Positions 1 through 4,886 of a stretch of DNA of 8,182 bases are shown here, piece by piece (the first letter of the stretch is position 1; each line of letters starts with the position of its first letter). A program made the translations under genes and the position numbers. This stretch comes from Bacillota bacterium. Lineage in GTDB: Bacteria > Bacillota > GCA-003054495 > Carboxydocellales > JAJZTU01. The notes beneath the pieces were generated by a model that had not been told where the DNA came from, made no database searches, and was given only the letters and a program-made list of their open reading frames with translations. The DNA lies in the NCBI GenBank assembly GCA_021848765.1, contig JAJZTU010000146.1, forward strand, positions 1-8,182. Reading direction: 5' to 3'.

Positions 1-256
1 TCCCATTTAGACCGGCTGCCCATCTTTCGCTTTCCTTAACCGGATCATAACCACTGTGCAGCAGCCCTTCTTTTCCTGCTTCCGAAAAGCGGGCGGTAGG
101 TATACCACTAATTTTGCCGGGAATAATCTCCAAATTAGCACAGCACTGTTGTTGTTCTTTCAACATGTCACAGATTCTGCCTGCAAGGGAAGGGTCCTTT
201 TCTTTCAAGACCTCTAAATTTTGCTCGAAAAAAGATAATTCCCCGGCCGTTGGCAT
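1..256 (-). CDS. Maf/DUF115-type motility-associated glycosyltransferase, N-terminal part (cut by window edge)
   Basis: This reading frame is open from an ATG at 256 to the window edge and gives the first 85 residues of a longer protein. Near its end is HSGYDPVKESERWA (residues 67-80), which resembles the N-terminal signature of the Maf (DUF115, MptE-like) family. Maf proteins transfer pseudaminic or legionaminic acid to flagellin Ser/Thr residues in the cytoplasm before export, and their genes usually lie near flagellin genes, as here. The preceding sequence is a mixed helical segment with a Cys pair (residues 38-39). The gene starts 7 bases after the winged-helix gene stops. A TTG at 271-269 is an alternative start: a G-rich tract (GGGTGGGGGG) lies about 7 bases upstream of it, and it would overlap the previous gene's end. 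The catalytic region is outside the window, so the family call rests on a short motif plus context. Confidence 0.68.
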   Translation of the reverse strand, partial: MPTAGELSFFEQNLEVLKEKDPSLAGRICDMLKEQQQCCANLEIIPGKISGIPTARFSEAGKEGLLHSGYDPVKESERWAAGLNG

Positions 257-263
257 AGTGCGG

Positions 264-473
264 TTAAGCAATAAAATACCCCCCACCCGGCCCCCTGCGG
301 ACATCTAATAATCCAAGGCTAAATAACTGTTTAGCCTGTTCCCGGATATATGAGGGGGTGACATTCAATTGCCGGCTAAGCTCTGCCGAGTTCATGGGAT
401 GGGCATAACTAGCCTTATGTTCTTGCAATAGACGTAGGATTTCTTTTTGAATGTAACTTTGTGGTTGATTCAT
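264..473 (-). CDS. Small winged-helix DNA-binding protein with Rrf2-like wing
   Basis: This 69-residue protein is almost entirely one winged helix-turn-helix domain. Residues 5-20 form a first helix (YIQKEILRLLQEH). Residues 28-50 give the helix-turn-helix (NSAELSRQLNVTPSYIREQA). Residues 55-68 form a wing ending in RRGPGGGYFIA, and the RGPGGGY wing is typical of Rrf2/IscR regulators. The Fe-S cysteines and dimerisation helix of full-length Rrf2 proteins (about 130-160 residues) are absent, so this is a domain-only form. I chose the ATG at 473 because GGGGTG lies about 8 bases upstream. A frame extension to GTG 515 has no ribosome site and would begin beside the fliD terminator. The gene follows that terminator and almost touches the Maf-like gene, so the two are probably co-transcribed. 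Its target is unknown; regulation of flagellin modification or of its own operon is only a guess. Confidence 0.7.
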   Translation of the reverse strand: MNQPQSYIQKEILRLLQEHKASYAHPMNSAELSRQLNVTPSYIREQAKQLFSLGLLDVRRGPGGGYFIA

Positions 474-524
474 CAACAAGCACCCCGGTTTACATTTCCT
501 TACTTTAGTCGACACAATTTAGGG

Positions 525-548
525 AAAAAAGCGGGGATAGCATCCCCG
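525..548 (-). terminator. Intrinsic terminator after fliD
   Basis: Read on the minus strand, this is a perfect 7-bp stem, CGGGGAT / ATCCCCG, with a 3-base loop (GCT), then C and six T residues (complement of 525-530). It begins 15 bases after the fliD stop codon. It should end the flagellin-flaG-fliD transcript and separate it from the winged-helix and Maf-like genes. On the plus strand the stem is not followed by a T tract. Confidence 0.85.
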
Positions 549-563
549 AAAACATCAGTCACT

Positions 564-2048
564 TTATTTGGAATTACCTAAAGCACCGAGCTGACCTGCT
601 AACCAGGCAGCCTGATTTTGCATAGTGGACAAACTCTTTTCCATAGCTGTAAACTGGGTCCATAGGTTTTCCTCAATCATTGTTAACCTGTTTTCAAAAT
701 CAGTGATCTTCTTGGTATAATCCCCTATTACCTTATCAAAAGAATCCAGCCGGCCCGGGATGACTCCTTGTTTGACGGTTACCCCGCCTACTGTAATAGT
801 TGACGAACTGGTAAGGTAAGCCAACTTATCCGATATTTTAGCTGCAACACCGGTTTCGCCGGTATCTACCACTCCATCGTTATCCAAGTCATTAAAGAAT
901 AGCTTCTTAACCTCAGCAGGGTTGTTTTGTAAAGCCTCACGGAGTTTAGTCTCATCTATGACCAGCTTTCCCGACTTGCCGAAATTTTCACTGGTAGTAG
1001 TGATGCCGATATCAGACAGCCGGTCATAAACCGTTAAACCAGTAATAGGGTCGGAGATCATTTTACGCAGGTCATTTTTGATCCCTGTGAGGACCGCATC
1101 CCCACGCAGCAGCCCTTTCCGTTTGGCGGCGTCGGTAGTCGCATCGATAACTGTTTTTTCAGCCAACCGGGTATTGATCAAATCAAGAGTACTGTTGTAC
1201 TGGTCCACAAATGCTTTAATCGTATTAACACTGGCATCTATGTCGGCAGCCACCGTAATGGTGCCGGTAACCCCATCTTTCTTGAGGTTCAGGGTAACCC
1301 CATTTATAACATCGGTTAGGCCGTCGTTTTTGGTCCTGGTGACAGGTATTCCGTTTACAGTAAATCCGGCATCATCCGCTGCCTGTTGCTGATTGGCAAT
1401 TGCTTTGGCATCAGTCAGGACTCCCAGGCTCTCCAGAATCTCATTCGAATTTGTACTACCGCCGGTATTTACGGAATCGGTCAAGGTCATTGTGCTGGCC
1501 GTACCGGTTTTGTCATGCTGCAACACAAGCGTATTATTTACTATGGAAGCGGTAACTTGCAAATCTTTGGTAGTATCGGTATTATCTTTAGCGCTGTTGA
1601 TTTTGTCCATAATATCAGTCAAAGTATATGTGGCAAGCACATTAATGGTGGACGTGTAAGTTCCGTCATTAATGGTAAAGGAACCGGCAAGATTTAATGC
1701 CGTATTCGAACTACCCTGAGCAGTACCCGCTACCCGCTGGGCCTTAGCCAATTTAGTGATATTAATTGTATAAGTATTGTTAGCTGCAGTGTCATCGGCA
1801 GTAGCGGAAACAATAGTCTCATCAGAAGAGGTAACCTTTTTCTTAAAATAAGTACTTTGACTTAAAAGATTTTGGGTCTGGGTTTTCAGGGAAAGCAAAC
1901 TGGAATTAACCTCATTCCAGAGTTCCTTCCGCAACTCATAGGAGTTGCGCCGGTTCTGCATCAACACAATGGGCTGACGTTCAACCTGCATCAGTTTGCT
2001 TATTAGTCCCTGAGTATCTAGTCCCGAAACAAGACCACTTACTTTCAT
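564..2048 (-). CDS. fliD: FliD (HAP2), flagellar filament cap protein
   Basis: FliD forms the cap at the filament tip and folds flagellin subunits as they leave the export channel. The 494-residue length is normal for the family. The FliD_N region begins with VSGLVSGLDTQGLISKLM (residues 3-20). Residues 121-193 form a beta-rich module of the flagellin_IN type, with a second IN-like strand set at 228-260 (VNGIPVTRT). The C-terminal FliD_C region runs to an amphipathic helical end (residues 435-485). Residues 387-398, DLDNDGVVDTGE, match the EF-hand calcium loop at positions 1, 3, 5, 6, 8, 9 and 12, which I do not recognise as a standard FliD feature. The ATG at 2048 is preceded by AGGAG about 10 bases upstream. 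The gene lies 13 bases after flaG and ends before an intrinsic terminator. No fliS follows. Confidence 0.96.
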   Translation of the reverse strand: MKVSGLVSGLDTQGLISKLMQVERQPIVLMQNRRNSYELRKELWNEVNSSLLSLKTQTQNLLSQSTYFKKKVTSSDETIVSATADDTAANNTYTINITKLAKAQRVAGTAQGSSNTALNLAGSFTINDGTYTSTINVLATYTLTDIMDKINSAKDNTDTTKDLQVTASIVNNTLVLQHDKTGTASTMTLTDSVNTGGSTNSNEILESLGVLTDAKAIANQQQAADDAGFTVNGIPVTRTKNDGLTDVINGVTLNLKKDGVTGTITVAADIDASVNTIKAFVDQYNSTLDLINTRLAEKTVIDATTDAAKRKGLLRGDAVLTGIKNDLRKMISDPITGLTVYDRLSDIGITTTSENFGKSGKLVIDETKLREALQNNPAEVKKLFFNDLDNDGVVDTGETGVAAKISDKLAYLTSSSTITVGGVTVKQGVIPGRLDSFDKVIGDYTKKITDFENRLTMIEENLWTQFTAMEKSLSTMQNQAAWLAGQLGALGNSK

Positions 2049-2061
2049 GGTCTATCATCTC

Positions 2062-2421
2062 CTATCGCCGTTCGTCTACCAGTAATCCTACCATCTCCTG
2101 CAACTTAGCGACCAAATCGAGTATTTGCTTGGGAGGTATTTCCCGCAATACTTTACCCGAATCCTGGTCTATCACTTTAACCAACCATCTCTTTGACTCT
2201 TTATGCAGGTCAAAATGCAACTTCCGGTTGAAAACCCGAACGGTTTCGTTCAATTTCTTGATAGCATCATCTACTTTAACCCGGTCAAGGCCCTCTGCCT
2301 TCTGGCGTTCATCCTCGCTTAACCTGGCCTGTTGTCCGGCAACCGGGCGCAACCCCTGAGATTCCTCATTATTAAGCAACTTCTGGCTACTAAGACCGTT
2401 AGCCACTTCGGTGATTTTCAC
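2062..2421 (-). CDS. flaG: FlaG family protein
   Basis: This 119-residue protein belongs to the FlaG family, small proteins encoded between flagellin and fliD that influence filament length in several bacteria; the mechanism is not settled. The N-terminal 45 residues are charged and low in structure. The conserved FlaG core is residues 50-118, with KLNETVRVFNRKLHFDLHKE, the strand-turn RWLVKVIDQDSGKVLREIP, and a C-terminal helix (PPKQILDLVAKLQEMVGLL). The start is a GTG at 2421 with GGTGG about 6 bases upstream. The gene lies 18 bases beyond the T tract of the flagellin terminator and 13 bases before fliD. It is therefore probably expressed with fliD by limited read-through from the flagellin promoter, since I see no convincing promoter of its own. 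Confidence 0.92.
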   Translation of the reverse strand: MKITEVANGLSSQKLLNNEESQGLRPVAGQQARLSEDERQKAEGLDRVKVDDAIKKLNETVRVFNRKLHFDLHKESKRWLVKVIDQDSGKVLREIPPKQILDLVAKLQEMVGLLVDERR

Positions 2422-2438
2422 AATTTACCACCATCCCC

Positions 2439-2475
2439 AAAAAATATAGACCGACCGGCCTCGGGCCGGCCGGCC
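2439..2475 (-). terminator. Intrinsic terminator after the flagellin gene
   Basis: On the minus strand GGCCGGCCGGCC (2475-2464) pairs with GGCCGGTCGGTC (2460-2449) around a 3-base loop (CGA). This makes a 12-bp stem with two G-U pairs, followed by TATATTTTTT. The stem starts 16 bases after the flagellin stop. It is placed to make most transcripts flagellin-only while allowing some read-through into flaG and fliD, whose products are needed in far smaller amounts. The first arm is three tandem GGCC units. Confidence 0.88.
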
Positions 2476-2491
2476 CATATTTATCCGACTA

Positions 2492-3334
2492 TTAACCCAG
2501 AAGCTTGAGCACAGCCTGGGGCGCCTGATTGGCCTGAGCCAACATTGCAGTACCGGCCTGGGTCAGAATCTGGTTCTTGGTGAAGTTCACCATTTCCGCA
2601 GCCATATCCACATCGCGGACCCGGGATTGAGCAGCGCTTAAGTTCTCGGAAGCAGTCTGGAGATTGGAGATGGTATGCTCTAATCTGTTCTGCAGAGCAC
2701 CCAGCTTGGATCTTTCATTAGAAACATCCTCAATAGCCTTGTCCACGAATGTGATCAGCTTGTCGGCAACACTCCGTTGCTGCGCAGCGGTACCACCGGC
2801 AACACTTAAACGGACGCTGGTAATACCGGACCCCAGACTGGTGGCCTGCATGTTGTTAATAGTAAAGGACAGGTTCTGGCTGGCGTTAGCGCCAATTTGG
2901 AACTTCTTCTGAGAATAAGTTCCTTTCAACAGCTTTTGGGTGTTAAATTCAGTGGTACTGGCAATCCGGTCTACTTCTTTCTTCAACTGGATCAATTCAT
3001 CTTTGATCTTGGCGCGGTCGGAAGTAGTGTTGGTATCGTTGGAAGCTTGTACTGCCAATTCCCGCATCCGCTGCAGAATGGAGTGGGTCTCATTTAATGC
3101 ACCTTCAGCAGTCTGCAGGAGGGAGATGCCATCCTGGGCATTCCGGGCAGCTTGGTTTAAACCACTGATCTGACCCCTCATTTTTTCGGAGATCGCCAAA
3201 CCGGCGGCATCGTCACCGGCCCGGTTAATCCGTAAGCCGGAAGACAGTTTTTCCAAAGATCTGGACAGCGCACTGTTAGAAGCAGCCAGCCTGTTTTGGG
3301 CAAATAATGCACCAATGTTGTTATTAACTCTCAT
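2492..3334 (-). CDS. hag: Flagellin, short D0/D1 type
   Basis: This is the filament subunit, exported by the flagellar type III system and polymerised under the FliD cap. It has 280 residues, close to the minimum for a flagellin. The N-terminal domain (about 1-140) has MRVNNNIGALFAQNRL, LSSGLRINRAGDDAAGLAIS and the spoke LQRMRELAVQ (87-96). The C-terminal domain (about 195-280) has AQSRVRDVDMAAEM and ends in QAPQAVLKLLG. Between them are only about 55 residues (FQIGAN at 145-150 and a Gly/Ser/Thr-rich stretch), so the D2/D3 outer domains are missing. The LQRMRELAVQ segment keeps the Arg and Glu that TLR5 recognises in Salmonella flagellin. The ATG at 3334 has AGGAGG 10 bases upstream. The gene has its own sigma-28-type promoter, a leader with candidate CsrA sites and a strong terminator, so it is probably mainly monocistronic. 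The symbol follows B. subtilis usage; fliC is equivalent. Confidence 0.98.
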   Translation of the reverse strand: MRVNNNIGALFAQNRLAASNSALSRSLEKLSSGLRINRAGDDAAGLAISEKMRGQISGLNQAARNAQDGISLLQTAEGALNETHSILQRMRELAVQASNDTNTTSDRAKIKDELIQLKKEVDRIASTTEFNTQKLLKGTYSQKKFQIGANASQNLSFTINNMQATSLGSGITSVRLSVAGGTAAQQRSVADKLITFVDKAIEDVSNERSKLGALQNRLEHTISNLQTASENLSAAQSRVRDVDMAAEMVNFTKNQILTQAGTAMLAQANQAPQAVLKLLG

Positions 3335-3340
3335 GTTTTT

Positions 3341-3351
3341 TCATCCTCCTT
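3341..3351 (-). promoter_or_regulatory. Flagellin ribosome binding site, candidate CsrA site BS2
   Basis: The minus strand reads AAGGAGGATGA, an almost ideal Shine-Dalgarno sequence. AGGAGG ends 10 bases before the ATG. The segment CAAGGAGGATG also resembles the CsrA consensus (RUACARGGAUGU) and holds two GGA triplets. In B. subtilis hag, one CsrA site covers the Shine-Dalgarno sequence in the same way. CsrA binding here is inferred. Confidence 0.75.
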
Positions 3352-3362
3352 GAATTTTGTGC

Positions 3363-3380
3363 AGGAGCGTCCATGCTCCT
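3363..3380 (-). promoter_or_regulatory. Leader hairpin with GGA in the loop, candidate CsrA site BS1
   Basis: The flagellin leader contains AGGAGC-ATGGAC-GCTCCT, a perfect 6-bp stem closing a six-base loop that presents GGA. This is the structural form CsrA prefers. The loop GGA (3372-3370) lies 23 bases upstream of the first GGA in the ribosome site, a spacing that would allow one CsrA dimer to bridge both. No T tract follows on the minus strand, so it is not a terminator. Confidence 0.72.
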
Positions 3381-3468
3381 ATTTTTAGTTTGCATTTTTA
3401 CCTCGTCTTACCTCTCCCGGCATCGGCCGCTACCGCAAGAAAATAAGCGAATTGTTTTACCACTAAAA

Positions 3469-3488
3469 TTATCGAATCTTAGCGATAA
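3469..3488. repeat. Inverted repeat TTATCG-N8-CGATAA over the flagellin -10 element
   Basis: The plus strand reads TTATCG AATCTTAG CGATAA, two perfect 6-bp arms 8 bases apart. One arm is part of the -10 element of the flagellin promoter and the other lies in its spacer. It could be an operator, or a by-product of the CGATAA promoter motif occurring in both orientations. No regulator can be assigned. Confidence 0.4.
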
Positions 3489-3495
3489 ATCTTTA
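3469..3495 (-). promoter_or_regulatory. Sigma-28/SigD-type promoter of the flagellin gene
   Basis: On the minus strand TAAA (3495-3492) is followed after exactly 15 bases by TTCGATAA (3476-3469). The flagellar sigma consensus is TAAA-N15-GCCGATAA (or GCCGATAT), so the -35 element is perfect and the -10 element matches at six of eight positions, including CGATAA. Transcription would start near 3462, giving a leader of about 125 bases. A second CTTAAA lies exactly 10 bases further upstream and could extend the -35 contact region. This is the best flagellar promoter match I found in the interval. Confidence 0.78.
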
Positions 3496-3552
3496 AGTTG
3501 ATTTAAGGCCATCATTGTGGAATTTGCCGCAGATATATCGTTATTCCTCAAA

Positions 3553-3588
3553 AATGTTTTGTTTTTCTCGTTTTCTCGCCAATGTTTT
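3553..3588. repeat. Nested short direct repeats between csrA and the flagellin promoter
   Basis: On the plus strand the order is AATGTTTT (3553-3560), gt, TTTTCTCG twice in tandem (3563-3578), cc, AATGTTTT (3581-3588). The outer copies are 28 bases apart and the inner pair is a perfect 8-bp tandem repeat. The block directly follows the csrA stop codon. I see no hairpin terminator for csrA here, so the csrA transcript may run on into the flagellin gene. The base composition is T-rich on the plus strand, so chance is a real explanation. Confidence 0.45.
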
Positions 3589-3590
3589 CT

Positions 3591-3845
3591 TTACTCCGGC
3601 AAATTAAGCTTTTTTATCACTAATTCCAATTCCTTCACTTGCTTATCATGCAGGTTTACGGCTATATTCGCTGCTTGTCTGTTTTCTGACTGTATCTCAT
3701 CATAAATCTCTTTACGCAATATTTTGACGGTCTTAGGGGCCTTGATTCCAATCCTCACCTGGTCTCCCCTGACTTCAACGACAGTTACCTCAATATCATC
3801 GTCAATTATTATGGATTGTCCCACTTTTCTCGTCAGAGCTAACAT
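3591..3845 (-). CDS. csrA: CsrA, carbon storage regulator / translational repressor of flagellin
   Basis: CsrA is a dimeric RNA-binding protein that blocks translation by covering ribosome sites. The 84-residue protein starts MLALTRKVGQSIIIDDDI and contains GDQVRIGIKAPK, the family core. The main RNA-contact residues L4, R6 and R44 are present. It is longer than the 61-residue E. coli protein and somewhat longer than B. subtilis CsrA (about 74). The C-terminal helix with N55 (QSENRQAANIA), the FliW contact in B. subtilis, is conserved. The start is the ATG at 3845, preceded by AAGGAGGG with a 7-base spacing. The open frame extends upstream to 3923, but that would overlap fliW and add 26 residues foreign to the family. 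It lies 22 bases after fliW. The obvious local target is the flagellin leader just downstream. Confidence 0.97.
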   Translation of the reverse strand: MLALTRKVGQSIIIDDDIEVTVVEVRGDQVRIGIKAPKTVKILRKEIYDEIQSENRQAANIAVNLHDKQVKELELVIKKLNLPE

Positions 3846-3867
3846 ATTAAAGCCCTCCTTGGCTCTT

Positions 3868-4296
3868 CTATTCCTCTGGGAATAGATAAAATTTAACAGG
3901 GTAAGCTTCATTGTTGAGTACAATCTGTTTACCCCTTTTATTCTTCCGATTGATTACAATGGGTGCTTTTATATTGCAAGATATCTTCTTGGGATTTTCC
4001 GGCACAACCAGGATTGCAAAAACAGTTGCCTCTTCAGGTTTTAATAATTCAAGCTCCTGAACGTCATTATCAGAAAGATCGAATTGATAGTCAGGGAAAA
4101 AAATAAAAGGCTCCATTACAACGAAAGCCAATTCCGGGTAATCCACAGCCTGCAACCATTTGAAGGGTGTTTCTGCATCATGGTCAAGGAGTATATATTT
4201 TTTTGTCTCCTCAAAACCCAGCAGGCCTCCTACCACTTCAATAATGTCTTTTTCCTCAATATCCAAATTGCCGAAGCGTTTCGTTTCAATAATCAC
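3868..4296 (-). CDS. fliW: FliW, flagellar assembly factor and CsrA antagonist
   Basis: FliW binds either flagellin or CsrA. When flagellin is exported, free FliW captures CsrA and flagellin translation resumes. The protein has 142 residues from the chosen start and the family pattern: an N-terminal TKRFGNLDIEE, then GLLGFEETKKYILLDH, PFKWLQAVDYPELAFVVMEP in the middle, and NIKAPIVINRKNKRGKQIVL near the C terminus. I chose the GTG at 4296 because GAGGTG ends 6 bases upstream. The upstream GTG at 4305 lies within that ribosome site and would leave no usable spacing. The gene is 17 bases after the DUF6470 gene and 22 bases before csrA, so FliW and CsrA are made from the same message. Confidence 0.95.
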   Translation of the reverse strand: MIIETKRFGNLDIEEKDIIEVVGGLLGFEETKKYILLDHDAETPFKWLQAVDYPELAFVVMEPFIFFPDYQFDLSDNDVQELELLKPEEATVFAILVVPENPKKISCNIKAPIVINRKNKRGKQIVLNNEAYPVKFYLFPEE

Positions 4297-4300
4297 ATAT

Positions 4301-4308
4301 CTCACCTC
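4301..4308 (-). promoter_or_regulatory. Ribosome binding site that sets the fliW start
   Basis: The minus strand reads GAGGTGAG here, followed by ATAT and GTG. The 6-base gap from GAGGTG to the GTG at 4296 favours that codon. The GTG at 4305 is part of the ribosome site itself. Confidence 0.7.
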
Positions 4309-4313
4309 AATGA

Positions 4314-4874
4314 TTAAATTACCAAGTCAAAATACGTCCCAACGGCCTCAATTTTTATCATTGGCTCCTGTTCCAGGTAAATTTTAATATTGCCCGGGAC
4401 GAATTGTATTTCAGGGGTATTCGGTCGAATATTTAATTGAACCCGTCCCGGATTATAATTAACATCTATTCCCCCGGTAACCCGGATTCCCGGAGGAGAA
4501 TGAGGTATCATATCCACATTGAACTCATAATTATCAAAGGCATTATTCCATGCTATCTCCCCAATAATTTCTCTCCCTTTGCCTGCCGAACGGGCCAAAC
4601 TGTCACCTTCCTGAGCAATCCGGTTTATGCTTTCTAACGCAGAAGCCTGCCCGCGGTTTGCTTGTTCAGTTGCAAAAGGCACTATGGGTTTATAACCTAT
4701 ATCAGCCCGTGCTGCAGTTAAATCAACGTGGACCTGGGGGTAGTCAATAATAATATCTAAACTGGGTGGAGTTTGGGTAATCTCCATATCTGCAGGTTTG
4801 CTCACAATTTCCATTTGCGGCTGAGTATAGTTAATGCCAATTTGTGCAAACCGCTGGGAAATGCGAATATCCAC
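4314..4874 (-). CDS. DUF6470 family protein (YviE-like)
   Basis: This 186-residue protein matches, in position and style, the yviE gene that lies between flgL and fliW in B. subtilis and many other Bacillota (DUF6470). The N-terminal 60 residues are short alternating strands rich in Ile, Pro and Gln (QPQMEIVSKPADMEITQTPP). Residues about 70-110 form a helical middle with ALESINRIAQEGDSLARSAG. The C-terminal 70 residues are again strand-rich (SPPGIRVTGGIDVNYNPGRV). There is no signal peptide or membrane segment. The start is a GTG at 4874 preceded by AAGGGGTGG. An ATG at 4878 is in another frame. It begins 12 bases after flgL and ends 17 bases before fliW. Its biochemical role is not known to me; co-transcription argues for a part in filament or junction assembly. 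Confidence 0.85.
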   Translation of the reverse strand: MDIRISQRFAQIGINYTQPQMEIVSKPADMEITQTPPSLDIIIDYPQVHVDLTAARADIGYKPIVPFATEQANRGQASALESINRIAQEGDSLARSAGKGREIIGEIAWNNAFDNYEFNVDMIPHSPPGIRVTGGIDVNYNPGRVQLNIRPNTPEIQFVPGNIKIYLEQEPMIKIEAVGTYFDLVI

Positions 4875-4886
4875 TCATCCCACCCC

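Noticed and set aside
474..515. Longer form of the winged-helix protein starting at GTG 515, with a CxxxC-like segment
   Set aside because: There is no ribosome site upstream; the region begins just after the fliD terminator, and the domain is complete from ATG 473.
474..524. Sigma-28 promoter for the winged-helix gene (TAAA-N15-CCGGGGTG)
   Set aside because: The -10 element does not match beyond two or three positions. No convincing promoter is visible.
3363..3386. Plus-strand intrinsic terminator (stem AGGAGC/GCTCCT followed by ATTTTT)
   Set aside because: No plus-strand gene ends here, the stem is only 6 bp, and the hairpin makes better sense as a CsrA site in the minus-strand leader.
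3418..3429. GCCGATG on the minus strand in the flagellin leader as a second sigma-28 -10 element (also a 4-bp hairpin CGGC-CGAT-GCCG)
   Set aside because: The sequence 15 bases upstream is TTAT rather than TAAA, and the match at 3469-3495 is better and correctly placed. The hairpin is too short to stand alone.
3464..3488. Plus-strand promoter TAAA-N13-AGCGATAA
   Set aside because: The spacer is two bases short, the -10 matches less well, and no plus-strand gene follows. It is explained by the dyad over the minus-strand promoter.
3846..3923. N-terminal extension of csrA by 26 residues
   Set aside because: It overlaps the end of fliW, has no ribosome site, and the family start MLALTRK has a perfect one.
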